Of a stretch of 9,737 nucleotides of DNA, positions 1 through 9,329 are shown in pieces. Origin of the DNA: Clostridia bacterium. GTDB taxonomy: Bacteria; Bacillota_A; Clostridia; Christensenellales; Aristaeellaceae. Within the stretch, counting starts at the first letter, position 1. Each line of letters opens with the position of its first letter. Location: NCBI GenBank assembly GCA_017938785.1, contig JAGBAU010000147.1, forward strand, positions 1-9,737, in the 5' to 3' direction. Under the pieces are notes generated by a model. That model saw only the letters and a program-made list of their open reading frames with translations. It did not search any database and was not told where the DNA came from. Made by a program: the position numbers and the translations under genes.

Positions 1-1299
<1,299 letters not shown>

Positions 1300-1301
1300 C
1301 A

Positions 1302-1330
1302 AGTATACTCCGTTTTTTTACAATTGTCCA
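1302..1330 (-). promoter_or_regulatory. Predicted sigma-A promoter of gdhA
   Basis: On the minus strand, TGGACA (1330-1325) is followed after exactly 17 bases by TATACT (1307-1302). Each hexamer differs from consensus at one base. Transcription would start near 1295, giving a leader of about 58 bases before the gdhA ATG. The repeat TTACCATT (1292-1299) sits right at this start point. Confidence 0.7.
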
Positions 1331-1442
1331 TATCTTCCCGTGTTATTATTTTGCGTTTTTTCTGAAGCTTCAGTTGCAGCTTTCTATATAAACAATGGAA
1401 TATTCTTCAAAACCTGCACAATTCCGGTTTCCATCCTGCATT

Positions 1443-1473
1443 TCTGACCATTTGAACAAATTTATGGTTCAGA
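1443..1473. repeat. Imperfect dyad upstream of the asnA promoter
   Basis: TCTGACCAT (1443-1451) faces ATGGTTCAGA (1464-1473) as an inverted repeat with one extra base in the right arm. An alternative pairing within it is TGAAC (1453-1457) with GTTCA (1467-1471). It lies about 18 bases upstream of the asnA -35 box, where an activator could bind. No terminator role makes sense, because both neighbouring genes read away from this region. Confidence 0.3.
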
Positions 1474-1490
1474 AAAATTATACATATCAC

Positions 1491-1519
1491 TTGCATTGTC
1501 AGATGGAAACGGCTATAAT
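1491..1519 (+). promoter_or_regulatory. Predicted sigma-A promoter of asnA
   Basis: TTGCAT (1491-1496) and a perfect TATAAT (1514-1519) are separated by 17 bases. Transcription would begin near 1526, leaving a leader of about 25 bases that holds the AGGAGG ribosome binding site. This short leader argues against a T-box or other riboswitch. Confidence 0.75.
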
Positions 1520-1550
1520 CTTTCCATACGTAAACTCCAGGAGGTTCCCC

Positions 1551-2561
1551 ATGAACAAGATCTACATTCCCGAAGGTTACCGCTCTCCCTTGAACGTATA
1601 TGATATGCAGGTAGCCATCGAATTCATCAAGCACAATTTCCAGAAGGAATTGTCCCACTCCCTGAACCTGCGCCGCGTGAGCGCACCCCTGTTCGTACGT
1701 GAAACCTCCGGTATGAACGATAACTTGAACGGCGTTGAACGCCCCGTTTCCTTCGATGTGCCCGCAGTGGGCGAAGAGGGACAGGTGGTTCATTCCCTGG
1801 CCAAGTGGAAGCGCTATGCCCTGAAGAAGTATGACTTCCGCGTGGGCAAGGGCCTCTACACCGATATGAACGCCATCCGCCGCGATGAAGACCTGGACAA
1901 CCTGCACTCCGTATACGTTGACCAGTGGGACTGGGAAAAGGTGATCCGCGCGGAAGACCGCACCCTGGACACCCTCAAGTCCGTAGCCGGTGAGATCGTT
2001 CACTGCATCTGCGATGTCAGCGAACGCCTGGGCCGTGAGTACAACAGCATCAACGTGAAGCTCAGCCGCGATATGAAGGCCATCACCACCCAGGAGCTGT
2101 GGGATCTCTACCCCGACATTCCCAAGGGTTCCGACCGTGAGAATGCCTACCTCGAAAAGAACAAGACCGCGCTGATCATGCAGATCGGTAAAACGCTGAG
2201 AAATGGCCAGCGCCACGATGGCCGCGCGCCCGACTATGACGACTGGGATCTCAACGGCGATATCCTGTTCTGGGACGATCTGCTGGGCCGTGCCATGGAG
2301 ATTTCTTCCATGGGCGTGCGTGTGGATGCAGAATCCCTGGCCCGCCAGCTGAAGATCGCCGGCTGTGAGGACCGCGCAAAGCTGCCCTTCCACCGCATGC
2401 TGCTCAACGACGAACTGCCTCTCACCATCGGCGGCGGTATCGGCCAGAGCCGCCTGTGCATGCTGATGATCGGCTGCTGCCACATCGGCGAGGTTCAGTC
2501 CAGCATCTGGGATCGTGAAACCCTGGACGCCTGCCGTTCCGCCGGCATCATGCTTCTGTAA
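1551..2561 (+). CDS. asnA: Aspartate-ammonia ligase (asparagine synthetase A)
   Basis: Makes asparagine from aspartate, ammonium and ATP (releasing AMP and pyrophosphate) in the cytoplasm. It is the ammonia-only enzyme, built on a class II aminoacyl-tRNA synthetase fold. The product is 336 residues, close to the 330 of E. coli AsnA. Matches run along the whole length: HSLAKWKR (81-88), VYVDQWDWE (121-129), APDYDDW (226-232), LNGDILFW (234-241), SSMGVRVDAESL (252-263) and the motif-3-like GGGIGQSRL (294-302) with R301, expected to contact ATP. The ATG at 1551 is chosen over an upstream in-frame ATG at 1395 because AGGAGG (1539-1544) lies 6 bases before it, the promoter at 1491-1519 lies between the two, and homology begins here. 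It ends 4 bases before a strong terminator and is monocistronic. It is divergent from gdhA. Confidence 0.97.
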   Translation: MNKIYIPEGYRSPLNVYDMQVAIEFIKHNFQKELSHSLNLRRVSAPLFVRETSGMNDNLNGVERPVSFDVPAVGEEGQVVHSLAKWKRYALKKYDFRVGKGLYTDMNAIRRDEDLDNLHSVYVDQWDWEKVIRAEDRTLDTLKSVAGEIVHCICDVSERLGREYNSINVKLSRDMKAITTQELWDLYPDIPKGSDRENAYLEKNKTALIMQIGKTLRNGQRHDGRAPDYDDWDLNGDILFWDDLLGRAMEISSMGVRVDAESLARQLKIAGCEDRAKLPFHRMLLNDELPLTIGGGIGQSRLCMLMIGCCHIGEVQSSIWDRETLDACRSAGIMLL

Positions 2562-2565
2562 GCAC

Positions 2566-2602
2566 AAAAAATACCCTCCATCAATCATGGAGGGTATTTT
2601 TT
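2566..2602. terminator. Bidirectional intrinsic terminator between asnA and the peptidase gene
   Basis: A 16-base perfect stem (2566-2581 with 2587-2602) closes a 5-base loop. The core is ATACCCTCCAT paired with ATGGAGGGTAT, flanked by an A-run on the left and a T-run on the right, so it can terminate transcripts from both strands. It sits between two convergent genes. Confidence 0.93.
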
Positions 2603-2608
2603 ATTGCA

Positions 2609-3679
2609 TTACAGGATTCTCAGGTCGTGGTCCATGGCGTTGAGAGTTTCCACGCCATCCTCGGTAACCACTACCAAATCCTCGATGCGGACACCAAACT
2701 TCCCCGGCAGGTAGATGCCCGGCTCCACACTGAAGCACATGCCCGGCTTGGCGATGATCTGGCTGGTGGCGGAGTTATCGGGATGCTCATGCACCTCGAG
2801 GCCGATGCCGTGGCCGGTACGATGAATGAAGTACTTGCCGTAGCCTGCATCCTCGATCACCTTGCGGGCTGCACGGTCGAATTCGCACATAGGCACGCCC
2901 GGGCGAACCACTGCGCGACCGGCTTCATTGGCGCGGCGCACGATATCGTATACCTTCTTCTGCTCATCATCGGCAGAACCAAAGAAGACAGTGCGGGTCA
3001 TATCGCTGCAGTAGCGCTTGTACATCAGGCCCACGTCCAGGATGACGGCGTCGCCCTGCTTCAGGCGGGTATCATCGTTGTCATGATGGGGCTCTGCACA
3101 GTTCGCGCCGAAGCAGGTGATGGGATGGAAGCTGCCGCCGTCGCTGCCCAATGCCTTGGCATTCTTGATGTAAGCATCCTGCAGTTCCACTTCAGTCATG
3201 CCTTCGCAGACATTCTTCATGGTCATCTGGATGGCTTCATCGTTCATGCGGGAGGATTTGCGCATCAGGTCAATTTCCTCTGCATCCTTGCACATGCGGG
3301 CGTCGTCCACCGGAGCGGAACCCAGCACGGGCGTGATGCCCGGCATGGCCTGCATCAGGCGGATGGTAAACTGGCTGGGCCAGACCTTATCGATGCCGAT
3401 CTTGCCCGGCTTCACCTTGGAGGCCAGCATGGCGATGGGATCTTCGGTATCATCAAATTCCACCAGCTTGCAGTCGGTATTGCCGTTCAGGGCGAACAGG
3501 CGGTTGGCGTACAGGGTGGTATCTCCGTTGGCGTTCAGGTACAGCGCCAGCATACGCTCGCCGGGATTGACCCAGTTGCCGGTGAGATAATAAACAGAAG
3601 GGGTACCGGTAACCAGGATCTGCTCCAGACCGCAGGCATTCATATTTTCAATAACGCGTTTGATGCGGGAATGATTCAT
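2609..3679 (-). CDS. M24 family Xaa-Pro aminopeptidase / dipeptidase
   Basis: A cytoplasmic two-metal peptidase of 356 residues that cleaves bonds before proline. The N-terminal part (about 1-130) fits a creatinase-type domain and the C-terminal part (about 135-345) the pita-bread catalytic domain. All five metal ligands of the family are visible: D215 (ILDVG), D226 (SDMTR), H290 (GHGIGL), E319 (VEPGIY) and E333 (RIED). The histidines of EPHHD (198-199) and H297 in EVHEHP are at the usual catalytic positions. The ATG at 3679 has AGGAG 6 bases upstream. It starts 24 bases after the dCMP deaminase stop, so the two are probably co-transcribed. Aminopeptidase (PepP-like) and prolidase (PepQ-like) activity cannot be told apart by sequence reading, so no symbol is given. 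Confidence 0.93.
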   Translation of the reverse strand: MNHSRIKRVIENMNACGLEQILVTGTPSVYYLTGNWVNPGERMLALYLNANGDTTLYANRLFALNGNTDCKLVEFDDTEDPIAMLASKVKPGKIGIDKVWPSQFTIRLMQAMPGITPVLGSAPVDDARMCKDAEEIDLMRKSSRMNDEAIQMTMKNVCEGMTEVELQDAYIKNAKALGSDGGSFHPITCFGANCAEPHHDNDDTRLKQGDAVILDVGLMYKRYCSDMTRTVFFGSADDEQKKVYDIVRRANEAGRAVVRPGVPMCEFDRAARKVIEDAGYGKYFIHRTGHGIGLEVHEHPDNSATSQIIAKPGMCFSVEPGIYLPGKFGVRIEDLVVVTEDGVETLNAMDHDLRIL

Positions 3680-3703
3680 TTTATTCTCCTTTTATATAGG
3701 TTG

Positions 3704-4159
3704 TTATTCTTCCTCGATGAAGCGCTCCAGGATTACGCCGCCCTCAGTGAGCATCTGTACAGCGAATTCATCCGGATAGCCATGCTTATACACCACGCGG
3801 GTGATGCCGGAGTTCACGATCATCTTTGCGCAGATCACGCAGGGCTGATGAGTACAATAAAGGGTTGCACCATCGATGCTGCTGCCCAGCTTCGCCGCCT
3901 GGATGATGGCGTTCTGTTCCGCATGGATGGCGTAGCAGATTTCATGCTTGGTGCCGGATGCAATACCCAGCTTCTTGCGCAGGCATTCTCCGCGCTCCAC
4001 ACAGGTCTTGATACCCGCAGGCGCGCCGTTATAGCCGGTGGTCACGATGCGCTTGTTCTTCACGATCACCGCGCCAATCTTTCGATCCTGCTGATAGCAG
4101 CTGGCCCAGCCGGAAATCACTTCGGCCATTTCCATAAATCTGGCGTCCCATTTATCCAT
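3704..4159 (-). CDS. comEB: dCMP deaminase, ComEB type
   Basis: Converts dCMP to dUMP, feeding thymidylate synthesis. The 151-residue product shows the zinc-dependent deaminase signatures: HAEQNAI with zinc ligand H79 and catalytic E81, and PCVIC with ligands C107 and C110. The N-terminal segment (TGYNGAPAG, 41-49) and the inserted cysteine/histidine segment between it and the active site are typical of dCMP deaminases rather than cytidine or tRNA-adenosine deaminases. The ATG at 4159 follows AGGAGG with an 8-base spacer. It is the first gene of a two-gene operon with the downstream peptidase. The pairing has no obvious metabolic logic. The name follows the B. subtilis homologue; a role in competence is not implied. 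Confidence 0.93.
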   Translation of the reverse strand: MDKWDARFMEMAEVISGWASCYQQDRKIGAVIVKNKRIVTTGYNGAPAGIKTCVERGECLRKKLGIASGTKHEICYAIHAEQNAIIQAAKLGSSIDGATLYCTHQPCVICAKMIVNSGITRVVYKHGYPDEFAVQMLTEGGVILERFIEEE

Positions 4160-4204
4160 TTGATTTGCCTCCTTTTCGAAAGCAGTGATTGCATGTTTTT
4201 TATA

Positions 4205-4233
4205 ATTATAGCTTATTTCATGTTATTTGTCTC
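4205..4233 (-). promoter_or_regulatory. Predicted promoter of the comEB-peptidase operon
   Basis: On the minus strand, GAGACA (4233-4228) and a perfect TATAAT (4210-4205) are 17 bases apart. The start of transcription would be near 4198, with a leader of about 39 bases carrying AGGAGG. It is back to back with the groESL promoter, about 40 bases away. Confidence 0.65.
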
Positions 4234-4273
4234 CAAAATCCAAAACTTAACAGTAATTAGAGTGCTGCCGCTC

Positions 4274-4302
4274 TTGCTTTTTCCATAGAAAATGGTTAAA
4301 CT
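4274..4302 (+). promoter_or_regulatory. Predicted promoter of groESL
   Basis: TTGCTT (4274-4279) and TAAACT (4297-4302) are 17 bases apart. Neither hexamer is close to perfect (3 and 4 of 6 consensus bases), so the exact placement is uncertain. The implied start near 4309 lies just upstream of the CIRCE element, which is the usual arrangement for HrcA repression. Confidence 0.5.
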
Positions 4303-4316
4303 ATCGATTGTAAGCT

Positions 4317-4343
4317 TTAGCACTCGGAATTTAAGAGTGCTAA
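4317..4343. promoter_or_regulatory. CIRCE operator (HrcA-binding heat-shock element)
   Basis: TTAGCACTC (4317-4325) and GAGTGCTAA (4335-4343) form a perfect 9-base inverted repeat around exactly 9 bases. This is identical to the CIRCE consensus. It lies in the predicted 5' end of the groESL transcript, 35 bases before the groES start. By established knowledge of the element, HrcA binds it and represses groESL until heat stress, with GroEL itself helping HrcA fold. The hrcA gene is not in this window. Confidence 0.98.
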
Positions 4344-4378
4344 CAGTGACCAACAATCATTTCAGGAGGTTTACTCAT

Positions 4379-4666
4379 ATGACTATGAAGCCCCTCGGTG
4401 ACCGCGTTGTCATCAAAAATATGGAAGCTGAAGAAACCACCAAGGGCGGCATCCTGCTGGTTGCCACCGCAAAGGAAAAGCCCCTGATGGCAGAAGTCGT
4501 CGCAGTCGGCCCCGGCGGCATGGTAGACGGCAAGGAAATCCAGATGCAGGTTAAGGTTGGCGAAAAGGTTATCTATTCCAAGTACGCCGGCACCGAAGTC
4601 AAGCTGGATGGCGTTGAATACATCATCGTAAAGCAGTCTGACATCCTGGCCATCATCGAAGGCTAA
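4379..4666 (+). CDS. groES: Co-chaperonin GroES (Hsp10)
   Basis: Forms the heptameric lid of the GroEL folding chamber in the cytoplasm. The 95-residue product has the conserved start KPLGDRVV, the mobile loop around residues 17-33 with KGGILL (the hydrophobic I25-L26-L27 contacts GroEL), the roof segment near GPGG, and the conserved end [16 protein letters not shown]. The ATG at 4379 is chosen because AGGAGG (4364-4369) is 9 bases upstream; the ATG two codons later would be 15 bases away, and the open frame reaching back to 4292 crosses the promoter and CIRCE. It is the first gene of a two-gene operon, 34 bases before groEL. Confidence 0.98.
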   Translation: MTMKPLGDRVVIKNMEAEETTKGGILLVATAKEKPLMAEVVAVGPGGMVDGKEIQMQVKVGEKVIYSKYAGTEVKLDGVEYIIVKQSDILAIIEG

Positions 4667-4697
4667 TTCAAACCTTATCTTTATCGGAGGAAAATAA

Positions 4698-6324
<1,627 letters not shown>

Positions 6325-6326
<2 letters not shown>

Positions 6327-6368
6327 GGCGAGGCGCCTCTGCCACCTCGCTGGCGCGGCTTTAGCGAC
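6325..6368 (+). repeat. GC-rich hairpin-forming segment after groEL, possible dispersed repeat
   Basis: Directly after the groEL stop, the sequence becomes very GC-rich and self-complementary: GCGAGG (6328-6333) pairs with CCTCGC (6345-6350), and the palindrome AGGCGCCT (6331-6338) lies inside. It looks unlike the AT-rich spacers elsewhere in the window. It may be one copy of a dispersed intergenic repeat or only a structured 3' end of the groEL messenger. A copy number cannot be seen from one window. Confidence 0.25.
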
Positions 6369-6403
6369 GAACCCCTGTCCCGTAGATTATGGGACAGGGG
6401 TTC
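6369..6403 (+). terminator. Intrinsic terminator of groESL (first)
   Basis: A perfect 13-base stem, GAACCCCTGTCCC with its complement at 6391-6403, closes a 9-base loop (6382-6390) and is followed by the T-rich stretch TTTGTGTCTTTT. It begins about 43 bases after the groEL stop. Confidence 0.88.
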
Positions 6404-6440
6404 TTTGTGTCTTTTCTATAGCTGCTTTATTACAAAGCAC

Positions 6441-6473
6441 GAAAACCTGCCCGGCAAGAATGGGCAGGTTTTC
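6441..6473. terminator. Second terminator, shared by groESL and the opposing operon
   Basis: A perfect 12-base stem, GAAAACCTGCCC with its complement at 6462-6473, closes a 9-base loop. A T-rich tract follows on the plus strand (TTTCGTTTGTTTT). On the minus strand it lies about 12 bases after the stop of the membrane protein gene, and the A-run in its left arm gives T residues there, so it probably ends both convergent operons. Confidence 0.85.
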
Positions 6474-6484
6474 TTTCGTTTGTT

Positions 6485-7507
6485 TTATACTTTTTTCAGG
6501 AAGGCTTTGTGGAGATTCAATAGGATGGCTACTGCGCAGCAGATGCATACAAACGGAAACATCCATTCAGTGGGGAGTATGTTCCACTCCTGCGGCATCG
6601 ATGTTTTCACAAACAGCTGTGCATTGGCAAGCATTACCAATACAGTACCGAGATAAATACGCCAGCCGAGTGCACAGAATACTATGACTGCACACAGAGT
6701 AGCTACTGCGACTGCGATTGAAAATCCAATCAGATGTTGGTACATAGCTGCCGCTACCGCCAGTACAGATGTTGCCATCAGCAGCAGGTTCAGCGGGCGG
6801 GATTCATCAGCTGCACGTCTGCACACGGTGCGGCTCAAACGCCAGAGGATTAATCCTGCAAAGTAAGCTACATTCAATCCCAAGAAAAACGCTGCGGCAA
6901 CCGGATACAGCAGGGTTTGTACACATGCCTTTGGAAAAAAACCAATATTGCGCGGAACCAGAGAAAAGGCATGCACAGGTTCAATGATATAGGATGCGAT
7001 GATTGAAATCAGCATGCCCAATCCTGCACCGCAGGCAGTATAGAATCCAGTCAAGTTTACCGGTGCCGCCATACCTTCACTGGAATCAATCATCAATCCT
7101 GCAAGAAGGAGTATATTGGCAACCACGCTGAGGATCGCTCCATCAGAAGGATGACTGAGTGCACGCATTCTTTCTTCGAACATTTGTTCGAAAATAATAC
7201 TTCCTGCGGCAGCTACCAGCATGATTTGATTCTGTCCGATTTTTGTAAATCGATCTATACCTGAACATACTGCGATACCTAAAGCAATCAAAAGCCACGT
7301 TCCACTGAAACGGCGGTCCACCCTTTTCACGCCCGGCTCACGGGATGCTGCATTTCGAAAGGAATCCACGCTGCACAGGCTGAACAACTGGATTACACAG
7401 TAGTAAAGGTACAGATTTGCCACCATAGTAGAGTTTCCAAACAACGCCGCCAACAGCAAAACGATGGGAAAAAGTGCCGATGCCGGCCGCATGAGGCTTC
7501 TTTTCAT
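6485..7507 (-). CDS. Polytopic membrane protein of unknown function
   Basis: I do not recognise a family. The 340-residue product is very hydrophobic, with about ten likely membrane segments (near 11-28, 30-46, 69-83, 93-109, 123-140, 152-175, 196-222, 239-257, 259-300 as two, and 315-332). A positively charged loop (about 51-67, several Arg and Lys) and another (223-232, WRLSRTVCRR) suggest cytoplasmic loops. There is no visible catalytic motif, and the short basic end (HKAFLKKV) is probably cytoplasmic. The ATG at 7507 is preferred to a TTG at 7522 because GAGGAGG (7520-7514) lies 6 bases before it. That ribosome binding site overlaps the TGA of the preceding walJ-like gene, implying translational coupling. 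It is the last gene of the operon. Codon use is less biased and more AT-rich than in its neighbours, suggesting low expression or different ancestry. Confidence 0.8.
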   Translation of the reverse strand: MKRSLMRPASALFPIVLLLAALFGNSTMVANLYLYYCVIQLFSLCSVDSFRNAASREPGVKRVDRRFSGTWLLIALGIAVCSGIDRFTKIGQNQIMLVAAAGSIIFEQMFEERMRALSHPSDGAILSVVANILLLAGLMIDSSEGMAAPVNLTGFYTACGAGLGMLISIIASYIIEPVHAFSLVPRNIGFFPKACVQTLLYPVAAAFFLGLNVAYFAGLILWRLSRTVCRRAADESRPLNLLLMATSVLAVAAAMYQHLIGFSIAVAVATLCAVIVFCALGWRIYLGTVLVMLANAQLFVKTSMPQEWNILPTEWMFPFVCICCAVAILLNLHKAFLKKV

Positions 7508-7518
7508 GTTCAACCTCC

Positions 7519-8328
7519 TCAATCAAACCGGCTGGATACGCCGAAGATGCCGGTCACGCCGTCCCGGCTGGCCACATCCAGGCGAACATCCTCACCGGGA
7601 ATCACACCGCCCGCGCGCAAAACGGATTCCGTGCACTGGCGCGCAAGCTCCGGAAAATTATTTTCCTTGCTCAAATGTCCAAGAACGATATGTCTTGCAC
7701 CCTTTTTGACCAATTCCAGTGCGCAGTTTCCTGCGTCATCATTACACAGATGCCCCTTCGTGGACAGAATGCGACGCTTGAGCTCATATGGATAGGAACC
7801 CGCCTTGAGCATATCCGGATCATAATTAGATTCCAGAAGTACGGCGTCCGCACCGCCCACATGATTGAACCATCCCTTTTTCACACAGCCAAGGTCAGTG
7901 GCAAGGGCAAATTTCGCGCCGCCGGATTCAAACACGAAACCCACCGGCTGGTTGGCGTCATGGGGCGTTGAAAAGGGCGTTATATTCATGCCATCCATGT
8001 AGAAATCCTGTTCAGGTTCAAGAATGCAGCGCATCTGAGCATCCACAGCGCCGATTTTATCCGCCATACCATCCCAGGTTCCTTCAGTTGCATAGATGGG
8101 CAAATTGTATTTTCTCGAAAGTATACCCACACCCTTGGTATGATCCACATGCTCATGGGTCACCAATATGGCCGACAGCTGAGAAGGATGCAAGCCTATC
8201 TTTGCGAGTTCATTGGTGATCCTCGTTCCGGAGAGACCAGCGTCCACCAGAATATGGGTATCTCCGCATCCAACATAAATTGCGTTGCCGCTCGATCCGC
8301 TGAAGAGCGGCGAAAAGCGCAGTTCCAT
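7519..8328 (-). CDS. walJ: Metallo-beta-lactamase-fold hydrolase, WalJ/YycJ family
   Basis: A 269-residue single-domain protein of the metallo-beta-lactamase superfamily. It opens with the FSPLFSGSSGNA segment typical of the WalJ (YycJ) group. Metal-site residues are visible: THEHVDH (H58, H60, D62, H63), H123 in TPHD, D145 in TDLG and H218 in LGHLS. The family is thought to act on nucleic acid: B. subtilis WalJ is linked to the WalRK operon and to coordination of cell division with replication, and purified relatives have exonuclease activity. The true substrate here is unknown. The ATG at 8328 is preferred to a TTG one codon earlier. The ribosome binding site AAGGGA overlaps the TAA of the upstream radical SAM gene, so the two are coupled. 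Unlike in Bacillus, no walR, walK, walH or walI gene is adjacent. Confidence 0.88.
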   Translation of the reverse strand: MELRFSPLFSGSSGNAIYVGCGDTHILVDAGLSGTRITNELAKIGLHPSQLSAILVTHEHVDHTKGVGILSRKYNLPIYATEGTWDGMADKIGAVDAQMRCILEPEQDFYMDGMNITPFSTPHDANQPVGFVFESGGAKFALATDLGCVKKGWFNHVGGADAVLLESNYDPDMLKAGSYPYELKRRILSTKGHLCNDDAGNCALELVKKGARHIVLGHLSKENNFPELARQCTESVLRAGGVIPGEDVRLDVASRDGVTGIFGVSSRFD

Positions 8329-8336
8329 CAAATCCC

Positions 8337-9227
8337 TTATAACTCCTTTTGTACACCGGTTAAATCAAATTTCGGAATGTATTTTTCATCCGAAGAGGAA
8401 AGCTCCTGAATGAAACCATCCTCCATGCCCAGGTCGATCAGGTGATCCGCCACCATATCGTATTCCTCCTGGGTGAGCCTGCGCCCAAGCTCATCCATAC
8501 CCTCCGCTTCACCAAAGGGCAGGTACTGGGCCATGAGGCTGATCCATGCGCCGGGCAATTCATCATGGATATAATCCAGAATACGGCAGGATTCCTCCGC
8601 GCATCCGGGCAGGATCAGATGGCGGATGATGGTTCCGCGGCGAATGATACCGTTTTCATCCAGTTCCACAGGGCCCGTCTGCCTGATCATTTCCTTGATT
8701 GCAGGTCCCGCATATTCAAAATAATCTGCTGCACGGCTGTATTTCCAGGCAGAACCCTCATTTATATACTTCAAATCCGGCAGATAGACCTGTACCCTAC
8801 CTTCAAAGCGCTGTAAGGTCTCCACTTTTTCATATCCGCCGGTATTCCATACCACAGGCACGGGCAATCCACCCTCAAGGGATTCATAAACCGCCTCTGC
8901 ATAATGGGTCGGATTGACCAAGTTGATGTTATGCACACCCTGATCAATCAACTCAAAGTAGATTTCACGCAGGCGCTGTACGGAAACAGTTTCTCCCCAA
9001 CCATTATGAGAAAGATCAAAATTCTGGCAGAAGCAGCATTTCAGGCTGCAGCCGGAAAAAAACACAGCTCCAGAGCCATTTTCGCCGGAAATCACCGGTT
9101 CCTCATCGTAATGGGGAGCGGCGCGGGCGATTCTGGGCTCTGCGCCCATACCGCACCAGCCCTTTCCTGTTTCACCGCGGATCACACCGCAATTACGCGG
9201 GCATAGATTACAAACAAATTCCTTCAT
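8337..9227 (-). CDS. Radical SAM protein, PflX-like (pyruvate formate-lyase activase-related)
   Basis: The 296-residue protein has the radical SAM cluster motif C60-x3-C64-x2-C67 (in GCSLKCCFCQN), which should bind a 4Fe-4S cluster and S-adenosylmethionine. An N-terminal cysteine set, C6, C9, C13 and C25, in the arrangement CNLCPRNCGV then GWCG, is typical of the PflX-like uncharacterised branch (COG1313) and probably binds zinc or a second cluster. The segments WNTGGY (127-132) and YLPDLKY (148-154) also match this branch. The substrate is unknown; relatives are often named by similarity to pyruvate formate-lyase activases, but no such partner is present. The ATG at 9227 is fixed by the conserved N-terminus. 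It lacks a good ribosome binding site: the only candidate, TGGAG, is 13 bases upstream. It is first in the operon with walJ and the membrane protein. Confidence 0.9.
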   Translation of the reverse strand: MKEFVCNLCPRNCGVIRGETGKGWCGMGAEPRIARAAPHYDEEPVISGENGSGAVFFSGCSLKCCFCQNFDLSHNGWGETVSVQRLREIYFELIDQGVHNINLVNPTHYAEAVYESLEGGLPVPVVWNTGGYEKVETLQRFEGRVQVYLPDLKYINEGSAWKYSRAADYFEYAGPAIKEMIRQTGPVELDENGIIRRGTIIRHLILPGCAEESCRILDYIHDELPGAWISLMAQYLPFGEAEGMDELGRRLTQEEYDMVADHLIDLGMEDGFIQELSSSDEKYIPKFDLTGVQKEL

Positions 9228-9234
9228 GGTATGA

Positions 9235-9240
9235 ATTATA
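9235..9240 (-). promoter_or_regulatory. Candidate -10 box giving a leaderless start for the radical SAM operon
   Basis: A perfect TATAAT lies on the minus strand only 7 bases before the ATG at 9227, so transcription would begin at or next to the start codon and give a leaderless messenger. This agrees with the lack of a good ribosome binding site. No convincing -35 box is found 16-18 bases upstream (about 9257-9264), so the call is tentative. That stretch abuts the first parS-like palindrome. Confidence 0.4.
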
Positions 9241-9263
9241 CTCCAGGAAGTTTAAAAATGCTC

Positions 9264-9279
9264 TGTTTCACATGAAACA
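9264..9279. other. parS: parS-type centromere site 1 (one-base variant)
   Basis: TGTTTCACATGAAACA differs by one central base from the canonical ParB site TGTTTCACGTGAAACA. It is nearest to the radical SAM start codon (37 bases) and next to the expected -35 position. Its closeness to two further sites supports it as a genuine, perhaps weaker, ParB (Spo0J) nucleation site. Confidence 0.82.
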
Positions 9280-9287
9280 TTTTTGAT

Positions 9288-9303
9288 TGTTCCACGTGGA
9301 ACA
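9288..9303. other. parS: parS-type centromere site 2
   Basis: TGTTCCACGTGGAACA is a perfect 16-base palindrome fitting the known parS variants, in which the fourth or fifth base pair of the arm may be C/G. Its centre is 24 bases from the centre of site 1. ParB proteins load here and spread along DNA to segregate the origin region. Confidence 0.92.
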
Positions 9304-9329
9304 ATTTCACTTTTCGACAGACTTCGATT

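Noticed and set aside
1407..2588. A 393-codon open frame on the minus strand opposite asnA
   Set aside because: asnA is certain on the other strand; this frame runs through the terminator and the asnA promoter and has no recognisable motif.
2627..4288. A 553-codon open frame on the plus strand spanning the peptidase and comEB genes
   Set aside because: Both minus-strand genes are certain by catalytic motifs; this frame crosses their intergenic gap and promoter and its composition (His/Ala/Gly rich) is that of an antisense shadow.
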